Source: Chitinibacter sp. SCUT-21
GTDB lineage: Bacteria; Pseudomonadota; Gammaproteobacteria; Burkholderiales; Chitinibacteraceae
Direction: 5' to 3'
Assembly (NCBI GenBank): GCA_041874755.1
Contig: CP102611.1
Coordinates: 930,001 to 994,000 of the forward strand
Length of the DNA stretch: 64,000 nt
Shown here piece after piece: positions 1 to 10,271 of the stretch. Each line of letters starts with the position of its first letter. The stretch's first letter is position 1. Under the pieces are notes generated by a model that saw only the letters and a program-made list of their open reading frames with translations, did not search any database and was not told the DNA's origin. The position numbers and the translations under genes are program-made.

Positions 1-2
1 GT

Positions 3-1706
<1,704 letters not shown>

Positions 1707-1726
1707 ATGAAGTAAATCGTTGAGTA

Positions 1727-1756
1727 AGCCCCTTATTGCGCGTGTGATAAGGGGCT
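1727..1756 (+). terminator. Hairpin after leuS
   Basis: Perfect 10-bp inverted repeat AGCCCCTTAT / ATAAGGGGCT around a 10-nt loop, 21 nt past the leuS stop. Only GTTT follows, so as a rho-independent terminator it is weak. It may also act as an attenuator or mRNA 3' end stabiliser before lptE. Confidence 0.55.
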
Positions 1757-1802
1757 GTTTCACCCAGCAGTTTGTCCAATCGTTGTATCTTTAGGAGTTG
1801 GT

Positions 1803-2327
1803 ATGTCCTTGCGCACCCTATTTGCCGCCTTGCTTGCGCTGAGCCTGATGGCGTGTGGATTTCATTTGCGTGGCCATGGCCCAAACTCAACGCTGCCGTA
1901 CAGCAGCGCCAAACTCGTTGGCAACGGTGGTGCTTACCAAGAATTAAGTCGCTTATTAGGCCTGCTGAAGGTTGATTTAAACTCGCCGGAACCACAAATT
2001 ACCATTCAAATTTTATCTGAAGGCGCTGATAAGCAAGTGCTCAGCGTTAACAGCAGCGGCCAAGTTTCCGAATACCGCCTCTTCTACCGGATTCGCTTTA
2101 GCGCCAGCAAAGCGGGCGAGATGATTATTGAAGACAATGCGATTTCTTTGCAGCGCAATATCTCCTGGGACGAGAACAGCGTGCTATCGAAAGAAAATGA
2201 AGAAGCTAGTCTGATCCGCGAAATGCAACGCGACGGTGCATCTCAGATGATCCGCCGCATCAATGCGGCATCCAAAAAACTGGCGGGCAATGCCTCGAAC
2301 GCGTCTGCAACAAGCACTGCACAATAA
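1803..2327 (+). CDS. lptE: LPS-assembly lipoprotein LptE
   Basis: Outer-membrane lipoprotein that plugs and assists folding of the LptD translocon, which inserts lipopolysaccharide into the outer leaflet. The 174-aa product starts with a lipoprotein signal peptide (MSLRTLFAALLALSLMAC) whose lipobox LMAC makes Cys18 the acylated residue, followed by the family hallmark GFHLRG. The length is normal for LptE. An AGGAG ribosome site sits 5 nt before the ATG. It lies between leuS and holA, the order found in many beta- and gammaproteobacteria. Its stop overlaps the holA start by one base (TAATG), which implies translational coupling. The O-antigen locus in the same window makes LPS that this translocon would export. 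Confidence 0.93.
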   Translation: MSLRTLFAALLALSLMACGFHLRGHGPNSTLPYSSAKLVGNGGAYQELSRLLGLLKVDLNSPEPQITIQILSEGADKQVLSVNSSGQVSEYRLFYRIRFSASKAGEMIIEDNAISLQRNISWDENSVLSKENEEASLIREMQRDGASQMIRRINAASKKLAGNASNASATSTAQ

Positions 2328-3358
2328 TGCGACCCGATGATGTAGCCAAATCACTGCAGCGCGGCCTAGCCCCGCTGTATGTGATTCATGGCGATGAATC
2401 TTTACTCGCACTCGAAGCCGCGCAACTTATTCGCGACGCGGCTAGAGCGGCGGGTTATAGCGAACGCAAAGTGTTGACGGTAGAAAATGCGACGCACTTT
2501 CAATGGTCACAATTGATCAGCTCGGGTGCATCGATGTCGCTGTTTGCCGAATTGCGAATTCTGGAATTGCGCATCCCCAATGGCAAACCTGGAACTGAAG
2601 GGGGTAAAGCGCTAGAGAGCTTTGCCAGCAATCCTCCTAGCGACATACTCACCATCATCACCCTACCCAAGCTTGACAAAACCGCACTGAATAGCAAGTG
2701 GATGCAAACGCTTGCTAAAGCGGGTGAAGTGATTGAAGCCAAATTGATCGAACGCACAGCACTGCCACAATGGATCAAGCAACGGCTAGCACAACAAGGC
2801 CAAAGCTTAAGTATTGACGCAATGGATTGGCTGGTTGATCGGGTTGAGGGTAATTTATTCGCTGCGCACCAAGAAATTCAAAAGCTCGCGCTGCTCCACC
2901 CCAAAGGTGAATTAAGCCTTAGCGACTTGGAAGCCGCTGTCGCCAACGTCGCGCGCTACGATGTGTTTAGCCTTGGCGAAGCGGTTTTAACGGGCGATGC
3001 TGGCCGTGTTTGCCATATGCTCGATGGCCTGCGCATGGAAGGCGAATCGCCAGTTTTAGTACTCTGGGCCTTGGCCGAAGAAACTCGCACTCTGTACAAA
3101 TATGCCCAAGGGCGCTCCCGCGGTACCGCCGCTGCGCAACTGACGAAAGACTTGCGCATTTGGGGCAATAAACAACGACTGATTGAAGACGCGCATACGC
3201 GCGTCAACGCCAAGTGCTTAAAGGCTGCTTTGCAGCATGCACGCAAAATCGATGGTTTAATCAAAGGTATCGGCGACGGTGAGGTTTGGGCGGAACTGAC
3301 CGACCTCGCGCTGCTGCTCATCAATCCAAGCCGCAATAAAACACAAAGAAGCCGCTGA
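2327..3358 (+). CDS. holA: DNA polymerase III delta subunit
   Basis: Delta is the clamp-opening wrench of the replicative clamp loader; it binds the beta clamp and opens one interface. The 343-aa protein has the usual length and architecture. An N-terminal domain begins with LAPLYVIHGDESLLALEA, equivalent to the degenerate AAA+ region that carries the beta-binding helix. A helical middle follows (VEGNLFAAHQEIQKLALL), then the C-terminal collar domain with the DVFSLGEAVLTGD and LWALAEETR stretches. No canonical Walker A motif is present, as expected for delta. It overlaps lptE by one base and is followed after a single base by rng, so lptE-holA-rng probably share a transcript. Confidence 0.95.
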   Translation: MRPDDVAKSLQRGLAPLYVIHGDESLLALEAAQLIRDAARAAGYSERKVLTVENATHFQWSQLISSGASMSLFAELRILELRIPNGKPGTEGGKALESFASNPPSDILTIITLPKLDKTALNSKWMQTLAKAGEVIEAKLIERTALPQWIKQRLAQQGQSLSIDAMDWLVDRVEGNLFAAHQEIQKLALLHPKGELSLSDLEAAVANVARYDVFSLGEAVLTGDAGRVCHMLDGLRMEGESPVLVLWALAEETRTLYKYAQGRSRGTAAAQLTKDLRIWGNKQRLIEDAHTRVNAKCLKAALQHARKIDGLIKGIGDGEVWAELTDLALLLINPSRNKTQRSR

Positions 3359-3359
3359 G

Positions 3360-4811
3360 ATGAAAGAACAAATCCTAGTCAACATCACCCCGCAAGAAAC
3401 CCGCGTAGCCACCATCGAAGACGCCGTTGTACAGGACATTCATATCGAGCGCACCGCGCATCGCGGTTTGGTCGGCAATATTTATCTGGGTTTAGTCAAA
3501 CGCGTGCTACCCGGCATGCAAAGCGCATTTATTGAAATCGGCCTAGAGCGCGCCGCATTTTTGCACATCGCCGACGTGATCCAGCAGCGCCAAAACCCCA
3601 ATGAAGTGCAACGTATTGAGCGCATTTTGCACGAAGGCCAAGCGGTGATGGTGCAAGTCATCAAAGACCCGATCGGTACCAAAGGTGCACGCCTCTCGAC
3701 GCAAATCAGCATCGCTGGCAGATTCTTAGTCTTTTTACCGCAAGATAATCATATTGGCATTTCGCAAAGGATTGGTGATGATGCCGAGCGCGACCAATTG
3801 CGTAAACGCATGGAGACGCTACTGCCAGGGGACCATTGCGGTTACATTATCCGCACCAATGCCGATCATGCGTCCGATGAAGAATTACGTGCCGACATCG
3901 ATTACCTGAATCTAATTTGGGCCGATATTAAACAAAGCGCCCAAACCAAACCCGCTAAATCGCTGCTATTTCAAGATTTATCACTGCAATTGCGCGTATT
4001 ACGCGACATGGTCACCGAAGAAATTGAAACCGTTCATGTAGATAGTCGCGAAAATTTCGTTCGTATGACCGACTTTGCCTCACGTTTTGTCGCCGACGTA
4101 TTGCCAAAAATTCAGCATTATTCGGGTGAGCGCCCGCTGTTTGAACTCTATGGCGTTGAAGCCGAGATTGAACGCGCACTCAGCCGACGCGTAAACCTGA
4201 AATTTGGTGGCTATTTAATCATTGACCAAACCGAGGCAATGACGACCGTCGACGTCAACACCGGCGGCTTTGTCGGGACACGCTCGTTTGACGATACGAT
4301 TTTCAAAACCAATCTGGAAGCCACGCAAGTCATCGCGCGCCAGCTTCGCCTGCGCAACCTAGGCGGCATTATCATCGTCGATTTTATCGATATGGATAAT
4401 GAAGAGCATAAAACGGCGGTCATCGCAGAACTGAAAAAAGCGCTCGCGCGCGACCGCACCAAAATCACCGTTAGCGGCTTTACCAGTTTGGGACTGATCG
4501 AAATTACGCGCAAACGCACGCGCGAATCACTCGCCCACATCCTGTGCGAACCCTGCCCAACTTGCCAAGGTCGTGGTGAAGTCAAAACACCACAAACAAT
4601 TTGCTATGAAATATTGCGCGAGATTTTGCGTGAAGCGAAGCAATTTAACGCCAGCGAATACCGCATATTGGCATCACAAGCGGTCATTGATATGTTTCTG
4701 GATGAAGAATCAGCCAACCTAGCGCAATTGGTCGACTTTATCGGTAAGCCGATCTACCTGCAGGTAGAAACGGCTTACTCACAAGAGCAGTTTGATGTGG
4801 TACTAGTCTAA
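3360..4811 (+). CDS. rng: Ribonuclease G
   Basis: Endoribonuclease of the RNase E/G family that matures the 5' end of 16S rRNA and turns over selected mRNAs. The 483-aa protein has an N-terminal S1 RNA-binding domain (about residues 35-125, GNIYLGLVKRVLPGMQSAFIEIG). The RNase H/DNase I-like catalytic region carries the metal-binding aspartates in TTVDVNTGGFVG (about 300) and VDFIDMDNEEH (about 345). The zinc-link motif CEPCPTCQGRG comes near 400. There is no long C-terminal scaffold, so this is RNase G and not RNase E. In many relatives rng follows maf; here it directly follows holA with a one-base gap. Confidence 0.96.
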   Translation: MKEQILVNITPQETRVATIEDAVVQDIHIERTAHRGLVGNIYLGLVKRVLPGMQSAFIEIGLERAAFLHIADVIQQRQNPNEVQRIERILHEGQAVMVQVIKDPIGTKGARLSTQISIAGRFLVFLPQDNHIGISQRIGDDAERDQLRKRMETLLPGDHCGYIIRTNADHASDEELRADIDYLNLIWADIKQSAQTKPAKSLLFQDLSLQLRVLRDMVTEEIETVHVDSRENFVRMTDFASRFVADVLPKIQHYSGERPLFELYGVEAEIERALSRRVNLKFGGYLIIDQTEAMTTVDVNTGGFVGTRSFDDTIFKTNLEATQVIARQLRLRNLGGIIIVDFIDMDNEEHKTAVIAELKKALARDRTKITVSGFTSLGLIEITRKRTRESLAHILCEPCPTCQGRGEVKTPQTICYEILREILREAKQFNASEYRILASQAVIDMFLDEESANLAQLVDFIGKPIYLQVETAYSQEQFDVVLV

Positions 4812-4869
4812 GGAATTAACACGAAAGCCTTTTTATAAAAAGCTGCCAGAGCTGTACCAGGACTTAACA

Positions 4870-6768
4870 CTACTGATCGGCAAACTCGTATAAATGGTCG
4901 CGCACATCCTGGTCTGGCTTAAAGCCCGACACACAGCGCTGCAAAATATTGATAATTGTGCGCGCATCATTCGCCACACAAGCCACCCCCAGATCGGCAA
5001 CTATTTGTTCAAATTCATCGCGAGTTAAATAACTTTCATTGGCCTTCATAATGCGCGGATGTTCGGTGCCACTGACATTATCACCAATCAGTAGCTCTTC
5101 GTAGAGCTTTTCACCAGGGCGCAGTCCGGAAAACTCAATCGCAATATCACCATTCGGATTAGCTTCATCACGAACGCGATAACCACTCAGGTGAATCATG
5201 CGGCGTGCCAAATCAACAATGCGCACTGGCGAGCCCATATCGAGCACAAAAACTTCGCCATTCCCCCCCATTGCGCCAGCCTGAATCACGAGTTGCGACG
5301 CTTCGGGAATCGTCATAAAGAAGCGATTGATTTCTGGGTGAGTCACCTTCACAGGGCCACCCGCTGCAATTTGCTTGCGAAATAGCGGCACCACTGAGCC
5401 ACTAGAGCCCAATACATTACCAAAACGTACCATGCTAAAGCGTGTTTTTACACTTGGGTCTTGCGCATAGGCCTGCAGCGCCAGCTCGGCCATGCGTTTG
5501 CTGGCCCCCATCACATTGGTCGGGCGCACCGCTTTATCGGTAGAAATCAGCACAAATGATTCAACACCCGCCTCAATCGCCGCCGCAGCAGCTGAACGCG
5601 TACCAAAAGCATTATTTAAAATACCCTCGGTAATATTGAATTCGACCAACGGAACGTGTTTATACGCCGCAGCGTGATAAACCGTCTGAACCTGATAGCG
5701 CGCCATGATCGCTGCCAAGCGCATACTATTTTGTACCGAGCCTAATACCGGATGCACCTCAATAGTCAAACCCTGCTCACGAATAATATGGCTTAACTCT
5801 TGTTCAATTGAATACAGCGCAAATTCGGATAATTCATATAAAACCAAAGCAACAGGCTGATTCTTGATAATTTGGCGACACAGCTCAGAGCCAATAGAAC
5901 CACCCGCGCCCGTCACCATCACCACTTTGCCTGCAATATTGCGCGCCAGTAGTTCCTTGTTAGGTGGAACCGGCTCACGGCCTAAAAGCTCATCAACCCC
6001 CACCTCGCGTGCATCGGCTAGGCGCACTTCACCACTAACCAAATCAGCCATTCCTGGCAATATGCGCACTTCAACCGCCAAAGGTTCTAGCTGATTGACT
6101 AGCTCAATCTGACGAGCGCGCGGCGCAGATGGAATCGCCAGCAAAACTTGATCAATTTGTCCAGCAGCAATTTGCTCGCGCATTTGCTGATTGCTAAGAA
6201 CAGCCAAACCACCTATTTGCAAGCCTTGCTGATCCCGTGCATCATCAACAAAACCCACCGGCTCGTATTCCTGCCCCGTACGCAACGCCACCGCTAACTG
6301 ACGGCCAGCGCTGCCTGCGCCATAAATTAATACGGATTTTCTTTCGCTAGAGAGCGGCGCCAACTTGCGCAGCAGACTACGGGCAGCAAAACGACTGCCA
6401 ACAATAATCCCCATCGCTAGCAACCAAAAAATCAGCACCGAGCCCCGAGGAACCCCAGTAATTTGTAGCAACTGCAACGCAGCAACAAAACCCAAAGTCG
6501 CCAACGTAACCGCTGCCGCAATCGTGACCACGGCTTTATCCTCGATATATCGAATCACCGCCCGATACAGGCCAAAGCGAATAAAAATGGGTGCGGCAAT
6601 TACAGATGGCAAAAAGAATAACCACCACGCAAATTGCATGGGGTAATCCCAATCATCCAGACGCAAGGCAATTGCCGTCCAAAGGGCAATAGGCAGCAAT
6701 ACAAAATCTGCAGCCAGAATAATTAAACTTTTAACAGTACGCGGCAAACCGATTGCTTTAGTAAGCAT
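4870..6768 (-). CDS. WbpM/CapD/PglF-type UDP-HexNAc 4,6-dehydratase, membrane-anchored
   Basis: Last gene of the O-antigen locus. The 632-aa protein has about four N-terminal transmembrane segments (residues 12-120), a first Rossmann-like domain with VLIYGAGSAGR (about 147), and a second, catalytic SDR domain with VTGAGGSIGSE (about 285). Members of this family convert UDP-GlcNAc to the 4-keto-6-deoxy intermediate used for QuiNAc, FucNAc or bacillosamine-type sugars. The STDKAV...NVMGASKR segment places Met where most SDR enzymes have the catalytic Tyr, which is typical of the WbpM/FlaA1/PglF group. Pairing with the epimerase/reductase at 7505 and the sugar transferase at 6814 suggests that the first O-unit sugar is a 6-deoxy-HexNAc. 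The gene converges on rng. Confidence 0.9.
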   Translation of the reverse strand: MLTKAIGLPRTVKSLIILAADFVLLPIALWTAIALRLDDWDYPMQFAWWLFFLPSVIAAPIFIRFGLYRAVIRYIEDKAVVTIAAAVTLATLGFVAALQLLQITGVPRGSVLIFWLLAMGIIVGSRFAARSLLRKLAPLSSERKSVLIYGAGSAGRQLAVALRTGQEYEPVGFVDDARDQQGLQIGGLAVLSNQQMREQIAAGQIDQVLLAIPSAPRARQIELVNQLEPLAVEVRILPGMADLVSGEVRLADAREVGVDELLGREPVPPNKELLARNIAGKVVMVTGAGGSIGSELCRQIIKNQPVALVLYELSEFALYSIEQELSHIIREQGLTIEVHPVLGSVQNSMRLAAIMARYQVQTVYHAAAYKHVPLVEFNITEGILNNAFGTRSAAAAAIEAGVESFVLISTDKAVRPTNVMGASKRMAELALQAYAQDPSVKTRFSMVRFGNVLGSSGSVVPLFRKQIAAGGPVKVTHPEINRFFMTIPEASQLVIQAGAMGGNGEVFVLDMGSPVRIVDLARRMIHLSGYRVRDEANPNGDIAIEFSGLRPGEKLYEELLIGDNVSGTEHPRIMKANESYLTRDEFEQIVADLGVACVANDARTIINILQRCVSGFKPDQDVRDHLYEFADQ

Positions 6769-6813
6769 AAGACAGGAAAACCCAATTCAAAAAAACAGCT
6801 ATAAAACTGACGA

Positions 6814-7377
6814 TTAGTGCGTAATACCATCTCGCCGCACTACTTTGACCGCAGTCAAAAACATAATTTTCAGATCAAACCAAAAGCATCTGCGCTGTAG
6901 ATACTCAACATCAAAGCCAACTTTAACAGGTATTGGCAATTCATCACGACCATTAATCTGCGCCCACCCCGTTAGGCCGGGGACTAATTCATGCACGCCT
7001 TTTTCAGTGCGCAATGCAATTAAATCATCCTGATTAAACAAGGCAGGACGCGGCCCCACAAAACTCATATCTCCAATCAAAATACACCACAATTGTGGTA
7101 ATTCATCCAGACTGGATTTACGCAAAAAACCACCAATCGGTGTTAGGCACGCTTTGGGATCTGCCAATAAATGCGTTGCCACCGCTGGCGTATCAGTCCG
7201 CATTGAACGAAATTTTGGCATTTTGAATATCTCGTTCCGAATACCAACGCGATCAGACCAATACAAAGCGGGCCCTTTAGAAGTTAGTTTGACTAAAATT
7301 GCAACTAACAAAATAGGAATAAGAAATGCCAAAAGCAGAATCAACGCCAATAAAAAATCAAAACTACGCTTCAACAT
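6814..7377 (-). CDS. Initiating sugar-phosphate transferase (PglC/WcaJ family)
   Basis: Transfers a sugar-1-phosphate from a UDP-sugar to undecaprenyl phosphate at the inner membrane, the committed first step of O-unit assembly. The 187-aa protein is the short, PglC-like form. It has one N-terminal hydrophobic re-entrant helix (residues 8-33, LLALILLLAFLIPILLVAI), the KFRSM motif, the catalytic Asp-Glu pair in SLDELPQLW (about 90-98), the FVGPRP motif and the LVPGLTGWAQINGR segment. It lacks the extra TM bundle of WcaJ. The neighbouring WbpM-type dehydratase and SDR point to a UDP-QuiNAc or UDP-FucNAc donor, as in WbpL/WbpM/WbpV loci; the donor itself is inferred. Confidence 0.9.
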   Translation of the reverse strand: MLKRSFDFLLALILLLAFLIPILLVAILVKLTSKGPALYWSDRVGIRNEIFKMPKFRSMRTDTPAVATHLLADPKACLTPIGGFLRKSSLDELPQLWCILIGDMSFVGPRPALFNQDDLIALRTEKGVHELVPGLTGWAQINGRDELPIPVKVGFDVEYLQRRCFWFDLKIMFLTAVKVVRRDGITH

Positions 7378-7504
7378 AAAAATCCAAATAATTTTAGCGG
7401 ATTAACAGGGGTATCATCAGGTTCCCGAGCAAAGTGGGAAGCTATACGATAATACCCCTAAACTCATCACACCAGAACGGTACTAAATCATGCCAGGAGC
7501 AAAA

Positions 7505-8452
7505 TTAAAAATGCTTCCTGTCCAAAAATGCACGGGCTGTTTTTAGCAATGCCTCATCCACGCTGACGGGCGGCTGCCAGCCCAATAATTCACGCGCCTT
7601 GCTAATATCTACCTGCAATGAGCCACAAAGCCGTTGCGCCATATCGGATTTACCCAACAGAGCAGCCCCTGTTTGCAGCATCCACATTGGCACCGGAATC
7701 AAACGGCTGGCAACCCCCGAGGCTTTTGCCATACGCTGCAATAGCTCAGTGGTTGATAAATCCTCACCGTCACTAGCCAGAAAGATCTGATTAGCAGCCG
7801 CAGGATGCTGAACACATGTCCAGATCAAATCAACCAGATTATCTAGTGCAACCAAACTGCGTTTGTTTTGGACAGCCCCCAAAGGCAGCGGAACCCCTTT
7901 ACATAACCATTTCATCATTGATGCAAAATTAGCCTTTACCCCTGGGCCATAGACCAAAGGCGGGCGAATAATCACCACCTCCAGCCCCGTATCATTTGCC
8001 AACTGCAGCAACCCCTGCTCTGCTTCAGATTTGGAGATGCCATAGGGATCAAGCGGTGCGGCAATATCATCAGCACGAAATGGCTGTCCCAGCTTTGTGC
8101 CTTCGCCATTGACTTTAATCGAGCTGATAAAGACAAAACGGCGCACGCCAGCCGCCACTGCTTGTCGTGCCAAGTTTAGAGTGCCATCAACATTGACCTT
8201 TCGAAATTCTGCAAGTGGGTCGAGCGAGGCATCATTCATAATATGAACGCGTGCAGCTGTGTGCACAACAACAGCAACATCAGCCAAAGCATCAGACCAA
8301 TCGGTTGTTTCATCAATATCACCAACAGCCCCACCCCCACCTTCCCCTCTTCTTGTAACTGCTCGAAAGAATGTCTTTTGCTGCAAGAGGCGAGAGCATA
8401 AAGCGCGGCCAATAAAACCATTAGCACCAGTAATTAGGATAATATTATTCAT
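7505..8452 (-). CDS. NAD-dependent epimerase/reductase of sugar nucleotides (WbpV-like SDR)
   Basis: Extended short-chain dehydrogenase, 315 aa, with the NAD(P)-binding glycine motif ITGANGFIGRAL at residues 7-18 and the catalytic YGISK (Tyr-x3-Lys). The middle stretch VRRFVFISSIKVNGEG fits the GalE/WbpV branch. In loci with a WbpM-type dehydratase and a PglC/WbpL-type transferase, this SDR usually reduces or epimerises the 4-keto intermediate to UDP-QuiNAc or UDP-FucNAc, which I infer here. The 3' end lies 127 bp before the sugar transferase. Its start overlaps the end of the glycosyltransferase at 8445 by 8 bp. Base composition changes sharply just upstream, towards A+T-rich DNA. Confidence 0.85.
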   Translation of the reverse strand: MNNIILITGANGFIGRALCSRLLQQKTFFRAVTRRGEGGGGAVGDIDETTDWSDALADVAVVVHTAARVHIMNDASLDPLAEFRKVNVDGTLNLARQAVAAGVRRFVFISSIKVNGEGTKLGQPFRADDIAAPLDPYGISKSEAEQGLLQLANDTGLEVVIIRPPLVYGPGVKANFASMMKWLCKGVPLPLGAVQNKRSLVALDNLVDLIWTCVQHPAAANQIFLASDGEDLSTTELLQRMAKASGVASRLIPVPMWMLQTGAALLGKSDMAQRLCGSLQVDISKARELLGWQPPVSVDEALLKTARAFLDRKHF

Positions 8453-9353
8453 ATTTTCGCAGCATCATAACAAAAACAATAAAACCTAAGCGATCTCTAA
8501 AACGCCTGCGACATTTTGCTACAGATAAAATCAATTTAAATTTATTCAAGAGTGAAGGATTTGCAACCCAGCAAATTGGCGGCACATCAAGTGCATCAAT
8601 GGAAGATGCTATAAGCTTGATCTGATTTAAATACCAACCATCACGCAATTTGTTAAAGCGAGATTTTGCAGCCGAAACACCATTATTAACCCCAACCACA
8701 TTAGCGGCATGCTGCCGATAACGCATACTGGGGACTGGATCAATAAACCAACGAAGGCCATTATGCCTCGCCCAAGCGTAAATAAACCAATCATGCAGTG
8801 CAATTTCTTTCATCTCGGATACATTATCAATAATCATTTTTTTTAATTGACTAGCAATTAAAACTGGCATTACATAAGTACACCCTGGACCTGCAGCTTC
8901 AAAATAATGGTCCCATTTTTTCTGCGACTGCGCCTTATTAATCAACATTTGACGTCCGTCGGGCCAGAAAGCGGTCACATTACTTGAATAGACATCAGTT
9001 TTATACTCATCGAGCGCACTAATCGCGCGTATTAGTTTATTCTCATCCCAAATATCATCTTGATCAGCAAAGGCAACATAATCAAACTCACTAAAATTAA
9101 CGTCCCTTATTAGTCGAAAAAAATTGGCCCCAGCACAACCAGACCTCATGCTTGGTAAAATTTCAAAATCACACGAAACTCTGCTACTAATTACTTCAAC
9201 GCTACGATCAATAGACCCATCGTCACTAAAAAAAATCTTAACTCTGACATGCTTCTGCGTGGCCAGTGATGCAATTTGTTCTACAATGTTTTCCTCACCA
9301 TTAAAAACAGCTAATAATATAGCAACGCGAGGAAGTGAAAAATCACACGACAT
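8445..9353 (-). CDS. Family 2 glycosyltransferase
   Basis: 302-aa GT-A glycosyltransferase that probably adds a sugar to the undecaprenyl-linked O-unit on the cytoplasmic face. The N-terminal VAILLAVFNGEENI is the nucleotide-binding start. FFSDDGSIDRS supplies the first Asp motif and FADQDDIWDENKL the DxD-like metal/donor site (about 100). A histidine in ALHDWFIYAWARHNG follows in the acceptor half. No TM segment is evident until a weak C-terminal hydrophobic stretch. The sequence resembles rhamnosyl- and other deoxysugar transferases, but donor specificity cannot be read from it. The gene is A+T-rich like its upstream neighbours and unlike the rml genes. Confidence 0.85.
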   Translation of the reverse strand: MSCDFSLPRVAILLAVFNGEENIVEQIASLATQKHVRVKIFFSDDGSIDRSVEVISSRVSCDFEILPSMRSGCAGANFFRLIRDVNFSEFDYVAFADQDDIWDENKLIRAISALDEYKTDVYSSNVTAFWPDGRQMLINKAQSQKKWDHYFEAAGPGCTYVMPVLIASQLKKMIIDNVSEMKEIALHDWFIYAWARHNGLRWFIDPVPSMRYRQHAANVVGVNNGVSAAKSRFNKLRDGWYLNQIKLIASSIDALDVPPICWVANPSLLNKFKLILSVAKCRRRFRDRLGFIVFVMMLRKYE

Positions 9354-9360
9354 AAGCCAC

Positions 9361-10263
9361 CTACAATTTCCACGTCAATTTCGGACGGTTCAAAATACCA
9401 TCAAGGACACCAACAATCCAAGATCTGAAATAGAGGCTAAAACTTCTTGTAGAAAAAATTAAAATTGCCTGATATACAAAAGAAGAAAATATCTCTTGCA
9501 ACGCCAATACTTTTGGTACATGGGGCAGCTTCAATAAATAGAATGAATTCCTCACTCTATAATATCGCCTAAAAGCAGAGTGGACAGGCACCCTCCAGAA
9601 CAAAATCTTAATTGAGCTATCACCAATTGCGTGCTCCATTTTGGCTTTGGGCGCAATCACGATAGAATACCCGTTAGAAATTGCGCGCAAACACCATTCA
9701 GTATCAACATAGTCAATAAAAAAGTCCTCATTCATACCACCAATATCCTTCAGAGCATCTACAGATATGCACGAACCTGAGGATATGACTAAACTCACAT
9801 TGAATAGTTCTTTTTTATTAGACGGTTCAATTTTTCTTCTAAACCCATATTTATTTACTTCTATCAAGGGATAATAGAAACCATACCGACTATCCACGAA
9901 AACCGGGGCTACGCACGCAACTTTCTTTGCAGGGGGTGTAGCTTGAAAAGCTAAAGTTAACTCATCCACAAAGCCAGATTCAATCGAGCTATCCTGATCA
10001 AAAAATACAATGTATTCTGCCCCAGAAGCAGCTGCACTACGTATTCCGAAATTTTGCGCGGCAGCAATACCATGATTGCAAGCCAGCTTCATTAATTCTA
10101 CTCTCTCAAACTTGGCAACGCATGCAGCTAAGTCGACTTCATTAACGCTTCCATTATCAACTACAACTACTCCATTTACTTGCTCCGTCAATTGCCGCAA
10201 TAGAGATTCAACATTGGCAATCACTGGATTGAATGTAACAATAACAGAATAAACACTCATCAA
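9361..10263 (-). CDS. Family 2 glycosyltransferase, rhamnosyltransferase-like
   Basis: 300-aa GT2 enzyme. It begins VYSVIVTFNPVIANVESLL, with VVVVDNGS and an EYIVFFDQDSSIESG segment as the Asp motif. It then has SSGSCIS and FIDYVDTEWCLRA, the pattern seen in many rhamnosyltransferases of the WbbL/RfbN type. Because the same operon makes dTDP-L-rhamnose, this is the best candidate for the rhamnosyltransferase; that assignment is inferred. A C-terminal hydrophobic patch may bring it to the membrane. It lies 7 bp upstream of the other GT2 and 8 bp after wzy. A+T-rich. Confidence 0.85.
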   Translation of the reverse strand: MMSVYSVIVTFNPVIANVESLLRQLTEQVNGVVVVDNGSVNEVDLAACVAKFERVELMKLACNHGIAAAQNFGIRSAAASGAEYIVFFDQDSSIESGFVDELTLAFQATPPAKKVACVAPVFVDSRYGFYYPLIEVNKYGFRRKIEPSNKKELFNVSLVISSGSCISVDALKDIGGMNEDFFIDYVDTEWCLRAISNGYSIVIAPKAKMEHAIGDSSIKILFWRVPVHSAFRRYYRVRNSFYLLKLPHVPKVLALQEIFSSFVYQAILIFSTRSFSLYFRSWIVGVLDGILNRPKLTWKL

Positions 10264-10271
10264 ACCGCCCT

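Noticed and set aside
4829-4849. A/T palindrome between rng and the dehydratase gene
   Set aside because: A weak A/T stem between convergent genes; a terminator is possible but not supported enough to list.
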